Positions 35,403-45,546 of a DNA stretch of 64,000 nucleotides are shown piece after piece. Source of the DNA: Clostridium chrysemydis (GTDB lineage: Bacteria; Bacillota; Clostridia; Clostridiales; Clostridiaceae); NCBI RefSeq assembly GCF_015234215.1, contig NZ_JADEKP010000008.1, positions 1-64,000 of the forward strand. The letters are read 5' to 3'. Both the position numbers and the translations under genes were made by a program. A model generated the notes under the pieces. It did no database searches. It was not told the DNA's origin and saw only the letters and a list, made by a program, of their open reading frames with translations. Numbering within the stretch: position 1 is the stretch's first letter; each line of letters opens with the position of its first letter.

Positions 35403-36437
35403 CTAAACAAATTCGTTATATATATCTATTAATTCTTTTATAGTTTTTTCTTTATCATCACAAAATAATTCTTTGTAGAATTCTTTTTCTTTAAATCCAT
35501 TAGTATATAACGGATCATAGTATTCAACCATTAAAGCTTCGCAAACCTCTTTAAAGTTTCCTTCTTTAACCATAGTTTTGTATTCTTCTATTCTTTTTTT
35601 ACTAATGTATTTACCCATATACTCAAGGCATCTTAGTATATCTTCTACACTATTTTCGTCTTTTGTGTATTCTTTAACTAAAAGATCCCTTCTATTTTCT
35701 ATAGTGTCATCCATACATACTTTTATACCATTTTGCATAGCATCTGATAAAAATGTTGGTAAAATTATATTTCCTATTCTTTTACTTTCACCTTCTATAA
35801 ATACTATATTAGAATTTTTGTTTTTAAGTTCTTCAAAAACTTCAGTTTCGAATGCTTTTTGGCTTCTGCAACCCCCAAGTGCGACTCCACCTAAAATAGA
35901 CCCTCTATGGTTTGCAGCGCCTTCTAAATCCACCACATTATACCCTCTTTTTCTAAGTTCTTTTAAGTATTCAGTTTTTCCAACTCCAGTTTTCCCGTAT
36001 AAAACTATGTATCTAACTTCTCCATTTAATTTTTTTAAGTTATCATTTATGTATTTTCTATATCCTTTATATCCATTTTTAAGTTTGTAAACTTTATATC
36101 CTAGCGAATAAAAGAGAGAATATATAGTTCCACTTCTCATTCCACCTCTAGCACAAAAGAATACTATCTTCTTTCCTTTTTGTGAGTAAAGCTCTTGTAC
36201 TTGTTCAAATATTTCTGGAAGTCTTTTTGAAATATATTCTATACCTATCTTTTTTGCTTTTTCTGTATTTTCTCTTACATAAACTGTTCCAACGTCTTCT
36301 CTTTCTTCATCTAGTAGAACTGGAATATTAATAGCTCCCTTAATTGTAGCTTCTTTGAATTCCTTTGGACTTCTAACATCTACAAATATACAACTATTAT
36401 CATCTACTAATTCTTCATAATCAACTATATTAAACAT
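35403..36437 (-). CDS. mnmH: tRNA 2-selenouridine synthase (344 aa)
   Basis: MnmH/SelU (YbbB): converts 2-thiouridine to 2-selenouridine at the wobble position of some tRNAs via a geranylated intermediate. N-terminal rhodanese domain (active-site Cys in VFFCARGGMRSGT, ~97) and C-terminal P-loop domain (VLYGKTGVGKTEYL, ~148) with GAANHRGSILGG. Needs selenophosphate, so a selD gene is expected elsewhere. First gene of the parE-parC-recJ-murG run. Confidence 0.92.
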   Translation of the reverse strand: MFNIVDYEELVDDNSCIFVDVRSPKEFKEATIKGAINIPVLLDEEREDVGTVYVRENTEKAKKIGIEYISKRLPEIFEQVQELYSQKGKKIVFFCARGGMRSGTIYSLFYSLGYKVYKLKNGYKGYRKYINDNLKKLNGEVRYIVLYGKTGVGKTEYLKELRKRGYNVVDLEGAANHRGSILGGVALGGCRSQKAFETEVFEELKNKNSNIVFIEGESKRIGNIILPTFLSDAMQNGIKVCMDDTIENRRDLLVKEYTKDENSVEDILRCLEYMGKYISKKRIEEYKTMVKEGNFKEVCEALMVEYYDPLYTNGFKEKEFYKELFCDDKEKTIKELIDIYNEFV

Positions 36438-36513
36438 AACAATCCCTCAACTTACAATTTTATTAACTCTTCTATTTTATCACAAAAAATAAATATGTAA
36501 AAAAACAAATATA

Positions 36514-36553
36514 TAAGACCTGCTAGAGTTATTTTAACTCCAGCAGGTCTTTT
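36514..36553 (-). terminator. Terminator of glycosyltransferase gene
   Basis: Stem AAGACCTGCT / AGCAGGTCTT with inner pairing GAGTT / AACTC. T-richness on the minus-strand side is interrupted, but the stem is long and sits 10 bp after the stop. Confidence 0.8.
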
Positions 36554-36562
36554 GTATTCTAT

Positions 36563-37951
36563 CTATAAATCACAAATCTCTACACTACGAACGTGTTTTG
36601 TGTGACTCCATTCTTTATTGTTCTTATTTAGTATACCTTGGATAGTAATTGGAATCCAAGTTAATGTGTATAATCCATATAATAAGAATCTAAATAATAA
36701 TATAACGCTCTTTTTACCAAGTAACAAGAAAGTTGCTACAAAAAAGACTACATTATATATTACTGTTGCTAAAGTAAAACCATAAGGCTGATCTATATAA
36801 CTTGCAACTAAAGGTAATATAAATACATTTAGAGAATATAAGAATATTACTACAAAGAAACTCTTTGTTACCTTTTTCTCTAATCTTAACACTAATGGTG
36901 TAATTAAAAACTGTGCTATAAGGAATACTTTCCATCCTATATCACTGAAAACACTACTAATTACGAAAATATCTGATCCAACTATATGACCTTGAACAAA
37001 TGTTAAAAGTACTGATATAGCTAATAACAACGTTACACAAGGTTGCATTACGTATAAAGCACAATCAAACATATACCATTTTCTTTGTTTTATTGAAGCT
37101 TTAGTAAGCTTAAAGAAATATCTAGTTGCAACATCAGCAAAACCTTGCATCCATCTTTTTCTTTGAGACCAAGATTGTTTTAAAGTAAGTGGTTTTTCAT
37201 CAAATATTTTAGCATCGTGTGCCCAACCTACTTTTTCACCATTAGCTACAAGTTTGCAAGTAAACTCTAAATCTTCTGTAAGACAAGTTGCACCCCATCC
37301 TAACTCCTTTAGTATATCTGTTCCTATAGCAAATCCTGTTCCACCAAGTTGATTTGATAAACCAACGTTTCTTCTTGCTAATTGGAACATTCTATTTTGT
37401 GACCAGAAAGCTATTGAATAAGCTGTAGCAATCCAAGAATCATTTGGATTTTTAGAATCTATATATCCTTGTACAACTTTATATCCTTCTGACATTTTTG
37501 AATTGATTTCTTTTAAAAAGTCTTCATGCACTAAGTTATCAGCATCAAATATACATATTGCATCATAGTGAGTATCCATTTTAAATAATTTATCAAACAT
37601 CCACTCTAAAGCAAAGCCTTTACCTCTTTCTTTTTCGCTGAATCTTTCATAAACATAAACTCCATACTCTCTTGAAATCTCTGCTGTTTTATCTGTACAG
37701 TTATCCGCGATAACAAACACATCGTATAATTCCTTCGGATAGTTTAATTTAAGCATACTCTCTAGTAATTTGCCTATTACTACTTCTTCGTTGTGAGCTG
37801 CTACTACCATAGCGTATTTTTTGCTAGGTGTATAATTTTTCTTTTCTTTTTTATTCCATAATCCAAATATTGCAAGCACTAAATAGTACATTGTAATAAA
37901 GAATACAAAGAATTGAAATACAGCTGTTACGGCAAAAATAACATTTCCCAT
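36563..37951 (-). CDS. Membrane family-2 glycosyltransferase (462 aa)
   Basis: Processive-type GT2 enzyme. One N-terminal membrane helix (residues ~3-28), catalytic domain ~50-290 with MVVAAHNEEVVIG, the metal site DADN, TED and the acceptor motif QRKRWMQGF, then four or so C-terminal membrane helices (~305-435). Resembles BcsA/IcaA-like synthases but lacks a PilZ domain; product unknown, a secreted or capsule-type polysaccharide is likely. ATG 37951 is chosen (GGAGTG before it); an ATG 42 bp upstream is in frame. Single-gene unit with its own promoter and terminator. Confidence 0.88.
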   Translation of the reverse strand: MGNVIFAVTAVFQFFVFFITMYYLVLAIFGLWNKKEKKNYTPSKKYAMVVAAHNEEVVIGKLLESMLKLNYPKELYDVFVIADNCTDKTAEISREYGVYVYERFSEKERGKGFALEWMFDKLFKMDTHYDAICIFDADNLVHEDFLKEINSKMSEGYKVVQGYIDSKNPNDSWIATAYSIAFWSQNRMFQLARRNVGLSNQLGGTGFAIGTDILKELGWGATCLTEDLEFTCKLVANGEKVGWAHDAKIFDEKPLTLKQSWSQRKRWMQGFADVATRYFFKLTKASIKQRKWYMFDCALYVMQPCVTLLLAISVLLTFVQGHIVGSDIFVISSVFSDIGWKVFLIAQFLITPLVLRLEKKVTKSFFVVIFLYSLNVFILPLVASYIDQPYGFTLATVIYNVVFFVATFLLLGKKSVILLFRFLLYGLYTLTWIPITIQGILNKNNKEWSHTKHVRSVEICDL

Positions 37952-38029
37952 TAAATTCACTCCTAATAATGACAAATGGAAATTATTCCCCATTCATATC
38001 TATTTTCTCTTTTTAAGTACGTCCTTCTT

Positions 38030-38058
38030 AATATAATTCAATAGGATTTAAAAATCAA
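38030..38058 (-). promoter_or_regulatory. Sigma-A-type promoter of glycosyltransferase
   Basis: Minus strand TTGATT (38053-38058) - 17 bp - TATATT (38030-38035), about 80 bp before the start. Confidence 0.5.
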
Positions 38059-38324
38059 GTAGTTAAACCTTAAATTTCATTAAGATTTAAACTTTTGATT
38101 TTGATCCCTTCATTCTATTTATAAATTGAATTAAGTATACACCTTATTTTTAAAGAATTTTGCAATTTTTACTTTATTAATATAATTTAAAAAATAAATC
38201 TTATTAAAGAAGTTGCTTTGGCCACACTATCTAATCATCTGTCTTTTTTAATTTTAAAAAACTTATTTTAATATTGAATTTAAAGCATATTACAACTATA
38301 ATTTTACGCTTCCCTGTACATTAA

Positions 38325-38355
38325 AAAAGTGATACTAATTGTAGTACCACTTTTA
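38325..38355 (-). terminator. Terminator of gdhA
   Basis: Minus-strand stem AAAAGTGGTACTA / TAGTATCACTTTT (one G-U pair) followed by T-rich sequence, about 33 bp after the stop. Confidence 0.85.
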
Positions 38356-38388
38356 TTTTGCTCTAAATTTTAAATATATATTCTCTTT

Positions 38389-39765
<1,377 letters not shown>

Positions 39766-39852
39766 TTATTATACATCTTTTTCCAAAGCATTTCTATATT
39801 TTTTATAATACATAGATTTTTTTATTAATTTGTCTTCCATTCTTCCGTTTTA

Positions 39853-39867
39853 TTAACATTCTGTTAA
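39853..39867. promoter_or_regulatory. Operator-like palindrome between gdhA and uvsE
   Basis: TTAACA-ttc-TGTTAA, extendable by one base pair on each side, centred in the 214-bp divergent intergenic region. It lies ~75 bp upstream of the uvsE start-side -10 (TATAAT 39917-39922) and ~120 bp from gdhA. It resembles no operator that I can name with confidence. Confidence 0.4.
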
Positions 39868-39949
39868 TTTTAGCCTTTTTAAAGAGTAATTTTTTTCATA
39901 ATTCTACAAATAATATTATAATAAATAAAAAATAATAGGAGTGATATTT

Positions 39950-41179
39950 ATGAGAATAGGTTACGCTTGTACTCCTCTTGGAGTTTCGTATAAGACAACT
40001 AGAAAATTTTTATTAAAAAATCTTAATTATGATAACTTTTATAAAGCAACAAAAAGTAATTTAAATGATTTTAAAAAAATACTTATCTACAACTCTAAAA
40101 ATAATATAGATCTTTTTAGAATTAGTTCAGATATTATACCTTTTGGAAGTCATAAAGATAACACTTTTGATTTTGAATCTTTATTTAAAGAAGATTTTAA
40201 AGATTTACAATCTATAATAGGAAAAAGTGATATACGTTTATCAATGCACCCTGGGCAATACACGATAATAAACAGTTTAGATCAAAATATAGTTAAAAAT
40301 TCAATAAGGGATTTAGAATATCACTGTAAATTTTTAGATGCACTTAATTTAGACCCTTCATCAAAAATAATCCTTCACGTTGGAGGTGTATATAATGATA
40401 AAGATGCATCTATAAATAGATTTATAGATAATTATAAACTTTTAAGTTCTAATATAAAAAAAAGATTAGTTATAGAAAATGATGAGAAAAACTTTAATAT
40501 TTCTAATCTTTTAAAAATAAGCGAAAAAATAGATATCCCTATAATATTTGATAACCTTCACTATGCCTGTTTTGAAAAAACTAAACCAAATCCAATCCAA
40601 GTATTAAATGAAATAAAAAACACTTGGAAAAAAGACTCTTTAAATATAAAGGTACATTACAGCGAGCAAGATCCCTTTAAAAGGATAGGCTCACATTCAA
40701 AAACTATAAACACAAACTCATTTTTAAGTTATTTAAATGATATAAATTCCTTAGATTATGATATTGATATAATGACAGAAGTAAAAGATAAAGATTTTTC
40801 CGCAATAAAGCTTATAAACCTTTTAAAAAATGATAATAGTTTAATAGAAACTGAAATAGAAAGATATAAGCTCTTTCTAATTGAAAAAGGAAACTCTATT
40901 TATGAAAATGCATTAGAAAAAGCTTCAATTTCTTTAAAAGAATTTTATACTTACTTAGATTCTATATTTTATGAAGAAGGTGACTCTAAGTCTTTTAAGG
41001 AAGCTTTAAATTTAGCTTACTTAGATTTGTATCCTCACTTAAAATCATCTGAAATAAACCACTATAACAAATACCTAAAGGGAAATGATTATTTTAAAGC
41101 AAAAAAATATTTAATTAGCTTAGCATTAAAAAAAGAAATCCAAAGCCTCTTATCTTTATATTATTTTCATATGATCTAA
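39950..41179 (+). CDS. uvsE: UV damage endonuclease UvsE-like (409 aa)
   Basis: TIM-barrel endonuclease that nicks 5' of UV photoproducts and starts alternative excision repair. Matches: RIGYACTPLG start, SMHPGQYTIINSLD (~95-110), ILHVGGVYNDK (~138-148), VIENDEKNFNISNLL and PIIFDNLHYACFE, KVHYSEQDP. The ATG at 39950 with AGGAG seven bases before is used; a GTG three codons earlier overlaps the ribosome site. The catalytic barrel ends near residue 295; ~110 further residues (helical, NYENALEKASISLKEFY...) form an extra C-terminal region. Transcribed divergently from gdhA. Confidence 0.9.
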   Translation: MRIGYACTPLGVSYKTTRKFLLKNLNYDNFYKATKSNLNDFKKILIYNSKNNIDLFRISSDIIPFGSHKDNTFDFESLFKEDFKDLQSIIGKSDIRLSMHPGQYTIINSLDQNIVKNSIRDLEYHCKFLDALNLDPSSKIILHVGGVYNDKDASINRFIDNYKLLSSNIKKRLVIENDEKNFNISNLLKISEKIDIPIIFDNLHYACFEKTKPNPIQVLNEIKNTWKKDSLNIKVHYSEQDPFKRIGSHSKTINTNSFLSYLNDINSLDYDIDIMTEVKDKDFSAIKLINLLKNDNSLIETEIERYKLFLIEKGNSIYENALEKASISLKEFYTYLDSIFYEEGDSKSFKEALNLAYLDLYPHLKSSEINHYNKYLKGNDYFKAKKYLISLALKKEIQSLLSLYYFHMI

Positions 41180-41182
41180 AAT

Positions 41183-41208
41183 AAAAAGGAACCCTAAGGT
41201 TCCTTTTT
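41183..41208. terminator. Bidirectional terminator, uvsE / DUF2238
   Basis: Stem AAAAAGGAACC / GGTTCCTTTTT, loop CTAA, between two convergent stops, with A-run and T-run flanks. Confidence 0.92.
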
Positions 41209-41813
41209 TATTCTAATATTTCTCTTGCTATTTTATCTATAAATTTTATATTTTTTCCTTTAGCATACATATAAATAGGTATACTCATTATAACCCCGCT
41301 TAAAGTTCCAAGAACTATATCCCACATAGTATCTACTAAGCCGTTTTGTGCTTGAAGGTTAAAAAGACTATCTGTTGTAAACTCCCAAATCTCCCAAATA
41401 GCAGCTGAAGATGCTGAGAACATAATTACAAATAACAAAGCTGATATAGGTTTTATAGCTTTATTTCTTTTATCTTTAAATAAATATACAAATACTATAA
41501 AGCCAAGTATAGCTATTAAAAAGCCTGATGCAAAATGCAGCATTTTATCATAATATTCTATATTATAAAAGTTCATAACATTAGCTAAATACATAGATAA
41601 AAATACAAAAACTAAAATAGCAACATACATAGCTCTACTCTTTTTTAAAAATGTTTGAGTAAATAAAATCCTAAGACCTATTATAGTTACAAATATTAAT
41701 GCAATTCTAGGTAGTTTTACTCCATCTCTATAAATACCATCAAAAATTGCAGTTCCTATTAGTAAAATATAAAATGCAAACGTAATTAATCTGTCATAAC
41801 TTATCTTTTTCAT
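41208..41813 (-). CDS. DUF2238/YjdF-like membrane protein (201 aa)
   Basis: About six membrane helices. Conserved charged residues inside the membrane region: YYDKMLHFASGFL and AAIWEIWEFTTD, followed by DTMWDIVLGTLSG, the pattern of the DUF2238 family (YjdF). Function unknown. Its ATG overlaps the rhomboid TGA (ATGA), so the two are translationally coupled. Confidence 0.8.
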   Translation of the reverse strand: MKKISYDRLITFAFYILLIGTAIFDGIYRDGVKLPRIALIFVTIIGLRILFTQTFLKKSRAMYVAILVFVFLSMYLANVMNFYNIEYYDKMLHFASGFLIAILGFIVFVYLFKDKRNKAIKPISALLFVIMFSASSAAIWEIWEFTTDSLFNLQAQNGLVDTMWDIVLGTLSGVIMSIPIYMYAKGKNIKFIDKIAREILE

Positions 41814-42799
41814 ATACTTTTGCTCCTCTTGTCCTTCTTGTAAAGTAATAATGAAATTATAAACCCGCCTATAAATCCGCCTATGTGTCCAAAGTTATCA
41901 ATATTAGAATTTGTCATCCCTATAAATAAATTTAATATGATAACAGATACTATGTTTCCCATAAATCCTTTATTTAAACGGTCTTTTTCTTTAAATGCAA
42001 ACACTAAAACTGCTCCCAAAACACCAAAGATAGCACCAGATGCTCCAACTGAAATAGTTAAAGGATCTAATTTATAGCTTAAATAACTAGACGTGATAGC
42101 TGAAAAAATATAAATCCCTATATATTTTTTATATCCATATACTTTTTCAACTATGCACCCTACTGCATATAAAGAATACATATTTACAACTAAATGCATT
42201 ATTCCACCATGCAAAAATGCAGCTGTAAGAAGCCTATAAACTTCTCCACTTCTTATTAAGTAGCCTTGTTTTGCACCAAAGGTTAAAAGCACTCTAGGGT
42301 CTATATCTAAAATACTTTTAGATACTATAGCCGTGATTAAAAATACCACAACGTTTACTATTATTATAAGGGAAGTAACAGGGTATTCTTTTAAAAATCT
42401 CAATTTCGATTTTTCCCCTTTTTCTTTTGATATATCATTTAAGTATTTTATTATATTAGCTATATTTATAGCTCCATTATCTACTTTTAAAATCGAATCA
42501 CTATAAGGATTATATATAACTCTAGATACATTTTTATCTATCCCTTCTATATAACCTCCTTTAGTTAAGACTAAAACATTTAAAATATAAGGCTCGTTTA
42601 ATTTATTTAAAAAATCCTTAGCTTCTTTTATATTTATATCTTCCTCATTTTCATTTGTTATTATAAAAGTATATAAACCTTCATTTAGCCTTTTAATACA
42701 TATCCATTTTTCTTCTTTGTATATTTCACTTTCATATTGATTCATATAAAAGCCTTCATTCTTTACTAAAAATGAATATAGTTCTTTATTTTCTACCAT
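41810..42799 (-). CDS. Rhomboid-family intramembrane protease (329 aa)
   Basis: Serine protease cleaving substrates within the membrane. Residues 1-140 form a soluble N-terminal domain of mixed fold; six helices follow. Catalytic Ser254 in GASGAIFGVLGA and His305 in NFGHIGGFIGG, with HGGIMHLVVNMYSLY (residues ~197-211) as the conserved HxxxN region. Overlaps the DUF2238 gene by 4 bp; the pairing suggests a shared membrane task, but the substrate is unknown. Confidence 0.92.
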   Translation of the reverse strand: MVENKELYSFLVKNEGFYMNQYESEIYKEEKWICIKRLNEGLYTFIITNENEEDINIKEAKDFLNKLNEPYILNVLVLTKGGYIEGIDKNVSRVIYNPYSDSILKVDNGAINIANIIKYLNDISKEKGEKSKLRFLKEYPVTSLIIIVNVVVFLITAIVSKSILDIDPRVLLTFGAKQGYLIRSGEVYRLLTAAFLHGGIMHLVVNMYSLYAVGCIVEKVYGYKKYIGIYIFSAITSSYLSYKLDPLTISVGASGAIFGVLGAVLVFAFKEKDRLNKGFMGNIVSVIILNLFIGMTNSNIDNFGHIGGFIGGFIISLLLYKKDKRSKSI

Positions 42800-42905
42800 A
42801 CAAAACCCTCTAAAATTAAAATATTTATTATAAATTATATCATAGCATTATATATTTACTTTTAAATTTAACGTAAATATTATAAACAATCTTTATTAAT
42901 AAAAA

Positions 42906-42926
42906 TTAGGCGCAAAATGCGCCTAA
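42906..42926 (-). terminator. Terminator of oligoendopeptidase gene
   Basis: GC-rich stem TTAGGCGCA / TGCGCCTAA, loop AAA, then TTTTT on the minus strand. Confidence 0.93.
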
Positions 42927-42930
42927 AATT

Positions 42931-44721
42931 TTATAACTCTTCTAACATATCTAAAAGTTCATCGAATCTTTTTATTGTTTCTAAAAGAGGTTTTGAAGTA
43001 GTCATATCTACTCCGCTTTTTTTAAGGATCTCTATTGGATAATCACTTCCACCGCTTTTTAGAAAATCGATATATTTATTTACTGCATTCTTTTCATTAT
43101 TTAAGATTGAATTAGAAAAAGCTGATGCAGCTGCATATCCTGTAGCATACTGATAAACATAAAAGTCTGAATAAAAGTGTGGTATTCTAGCCCATTCAAC
43201 TTTTATATCATCATCTACTATTATATCTTCACCAAAGTATTTTTTGTTAAGTTCTAACCATTTGTTAGAATACTCGCTTGCAGTTAAAGAATTTCCACTT
43301 TCGATTTCTCTATGTGACCAAAGTTCAAACTCTGCAAACATTAGTTGTCTAAATACTGTAGTTCTAATTTGTTCTAGTTCTTGGTTTATAAGATATAACT
43401 TTTTATTTTTATCTTTTTCATTTTCTATAAGATAATTTATTAATAATTTTTCGTTTGTAGTAGATGCAATCTCTGCGCAAAATATAGTATATCCAGCGTA
43501 AATATACGGCTGACTAAGTCTTGAATAAAAACTATGAATTGAGTGACCCATCTCGTGTGCTAGAGTTGATACGTCATTTAATTCTTCAGTGTAATTTAAA
43601 AGAACATATGGCATAGTATCATAGCATCCCCAAGAGTACGCACCACCTCTTTTACCCTTGTTTGGATATATATCTATCCATCTATTTTTTATTCCTTCTT
43701 CGAATATATTTAAATATTCATCTCCAAGAGGTTTTAAAGCTTTAAGTATAGTTTCTACACCAAAATCAAAAGATATCTCTTCTTTTGGAGTATCTATTAC
43801 AGGAACGTATAAATCATACATATGAATTTCATCTAAGTTTAAAAGTTTCTTTTTTATTTTCACATATCTATGAAGTGATTCTAAGTTACTATTTATAGTT
43901 TCTATTGCACCTTCATAAACTGATTTTGGTATTTTGTTTGGTTTTAATGCCATATCTAAAGAGTCTTTGTATTTTCTAGTTTTTGATAAGAATATATAAT
44001 TTTTTAAAGATGCTGTTAAAGTTGTTGCAAATGTATTTTTTAACTTATCATATTCTTTAAATAACTTTTTAAATGCTTCAGATCTTACCTTTACATCTTT
44101 TGATTTAATAAAAGATGAATAATTAGCTTCTGTTAAAGTAACTTCTTCGTTATCATCATTTATAGTTTTGGGAAAAGTCATATCCGCATTACTTAATATC
44201 CCTTGAATGTTTGATGGTGAATCTAAACAATCTGAAACTTGTGCAAGTAACTCTTCCATCTCTTTAGTTAAAACGTGTTCCTTTTCGCTTAAGATATTTG
44301 AAAACATAAAAGAATACATCTTTAATTCTTTTTCTTTCTCTATAGCTTCTTTTATATAGTTTTCACCAAGGTCTAAAATTTCTGGCACAAAAAAAGCGCT
44401 GTAAGATGAAATTTCTGATATATAACTATCTATTCTATTCATCCTTCCTTGGTTTTCGTTATTTTGAGTGTCTTCGTCACTTTTTAAGTGAGCATACACG
44501 TATAACTTTTCAGACCTTCTACTTATATTTTCATCAAGATTTAAAAAATCAAGTAATTCTTTAGGATTATTTAGCATTCCATTATAATCTTTAAGTTTTA
44601 AACTATCTTTTTTTATCTTTTCAAATTCATCTTCCCATTCTTTAGATGAATTAAAAATCTTTTCTATATCCCACTTGAATTCTTCTTTTATATCTTCTCT
44701 AATTTTAAGTTCTCTATTCAT
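42931..44721 (-). CDS. pepF: Oligoendopeptidase F (596 aa)
   Basis: M3B zinc metallopeptidase acting on short peptides in the cytosol. Zinc motif LAHEMGHSIHSF (~380-391) and downstream Glu in FCAEIASTTNE; C-terminal HFYSDFYVYQYATGYAAA is a family hallmark. No signal peptide. Full length. Promoter and partner not evident; a 134-aa unknown gene lies 42 bp upstream. Confidence 0.95.
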   Translation of the reverse strand: MNRELKIREDIKEEFKWDIEKIFNSSKEWEDEFEKIKKDSLKLKDYNGMLNNPKELLDFLNLDENISRRSEKLYVYAHLKSDEDTQNNENQGRMNRIDSYISEISSYSAFFVPEILDLGENYIKEAIEKEKELKMYSFMFSNILSEKEHVLTKEMEELLAQVSDCLDSPSNIQGILSNADMTFPKTINDDNEEVTLTEANYSSFIKSKDVKVRSEAFKKLFKEYDKLKNTFATTLTASLKNYIFLSKTRKYKDSLDMALKPNKIPKSVYEGAIETINSNLESLHRYVKIKKKLLNLDEIHMYDLYVPVIDTPKEEISFDFGVETILKALKPLGDEYLNIFEEGIKNRWIDIYPNKGKRGGAYSWGCYDTMPYVLLNYTEELNDVSTLAHEMGHSIHSFYSRLSQPYIYAGYTIFCAEIASTTNEKLLINYLIENEKDKNKKLYLINQELEQIRTTVFRQLMFAEFELWSHREIESGNSLTASEYSNKWLELNKKYFGEDIIVDDDIKVEWARIPHFYSDFYVYQYATGYAAASAFSNSILNNEKNAVNKYIDFLKSGGSDYPIEILKKSGVDMTTSKPLLETIKRFDELLDMLEEL

Positions 44722-44763
44722 TTATACACCTCTCTTATCCTCTTAAATTAGTTATACTCTAAT

Positions 44764-45168
44764 TTAATCTTCTTTATACTCTTCTTCTTTACCTTCTATA
44801 TCTTTAAATACTTTATTCATGCTTTGATCTATTAAATCCACAACTTCTGATATCTTCTCTTGCATTACGTTATGATCATCTACGTAATCGAATTTTAATA
44901 TAAAGCTTGGGTTATATTCTTCTAATTCTTCTGTAACTTCATAACCTTTTTCTTTAAAGCAATCTACATTAAATAAATCATATATAGCTGAGTATTCCCA
45001 CTCTTCTACATCTTTATTTGTATCAAAAAATACATTTACTACTCCATCTATCATATATAACTTTTTAATAAACAAAGCTCCCTCTGAAACTTTATAACTT
45101 CCTAGTTCTTTTTTTACAAATCCTGTTTCATTTTCTCTTTCCATTAATACTAAGCTTGAAAAATCCAT
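44764..45168 (-). CDS. Conserved hypothetical protein (134 aa)
   Basis: Acidic, probably alpha/beta cytosolic protein. It resembles what I recall of the clostridial DUF6762 family (SSLVLMERENETGF...ELGSYKVSEGA...FFDTNKDVEEWEYSAIYDLF), but I cannot verify this. Strongly acidic tail (DIEGKEEEYKED). Its promoter region contains the dyad ATAGTTT-ga-AAACTAT (45210-45225). Probably its own unit or read through into pepF. Confidence 0.7.
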   Translation of the reverse strand: MDFSSLVLMERENETGFVKKELGSYKVSEGALFIKKLYMIDGVVNVFFDTNKDVEEWEYSAIYDLFNVDCFKEKGYEVTEELEEYNPSFILKFDYVDDHNVMQEKISEVVDLIDQSMNKVFKDIEGKEEEYKED

Positions 45169-45336
45169 TTTTATCTTCTCCTTTGTCTTTCAAATATTAT
45201 AAGTCAATTATAGTTTGAAAACTATGTAAATATCAACCTTACCTATTATTTTATACTAAAAAATATCTTTTATGTTTTATTTATTGGAAATATATGGTAA
45301 TATTATCCTATAATTTAGTTTTGGAGGTTTTTTTAT

Positions 45337-45468
45337 ATGGAAAATACATTGAAAAGAAGAGTAACTAGAATAAGAAGGTTGAAAACTAAAAAGAAAAAAA
45401 ATTTATCTATGATTTTTATTTCTTTTATAATACTTTTTATAATTATCTTTTTTATTATAAAATTATAA
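45337..45468 (+). CDS. Small basic membrane protein (43 aa)
   Basis: Starts at ATG 45337 behind TTGGAGG (45321-45327) and ends TAA 45466-45468. The first 22 residues are strongly basic (RRVTRIRRLKTKKKKN), followed by one hydrophobic helix of ~20 residues made almost wholly of I, F and L. Expected topology: N-terminus inside, single membrane anchor. A TATAAT-like -10 (CCTATAATTT) lies ~25 bp upstream of the start. It precedes the zinc-transport operon, but that operon has its own promoter after it. Function unknown. Confidence 0.7.
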   Translation: MENTLKRRVTRIRRLKTKKKKNLSMIFISFIILFIIIFFIIKL

Positions 45469-45485
45469 TGTTCTTTTTATAGATG

Positions 45486-45515
45486 TTGCAAATCATTTGC
45501 GAATATGTGTATAAT
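45486..45515 (+). promoter_or_regulatory. znuC promoter with Fur/Zur-type operator
   Basis: GCAAAT-c-ATTTGC (45488-45500), a 6-1-6 inverted repeat of the shape bound by Fur-family dimers, overlaps the -35 TTGCAA (45486-45491); TATAAT is at 45510-45515 (18-bp spacer). Binding at this site would block polymerase. The Fur-family gene at 47052-47471 is the obvious candidate regulator. Confidence 0.6.
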
Positions 45516-45546
45516 GTTAGATAGATAATTTTAGGAGTTGATTATT

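Larger units (their letters stand above)
37952..38388. other. Gene-free stretch between glycosyltransferase and gdhA
   Basis: No open reading frame with a ribosome site was found on either strand. It holds the glycosyltransferase promoter at its left end and the gdhA terminator at its right end; the ~250 bp between is plain AT-rich DNA with no repeat I can support. Confidence 0.6.

Noticed and set aside
36438-36562. Extra gene in the gap between mnmH and the glycosyltransferase
   Set aside because: The gap holds only the mnmH upstream region and the glycosyltransferase terminator; no ribosome site or open frame.
36753-36935. Frame of 60 codons inside the glycosyltransferase in another reading frame
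   Set aside because: It is a shadow of the membrane-helix region with no ribosome site.
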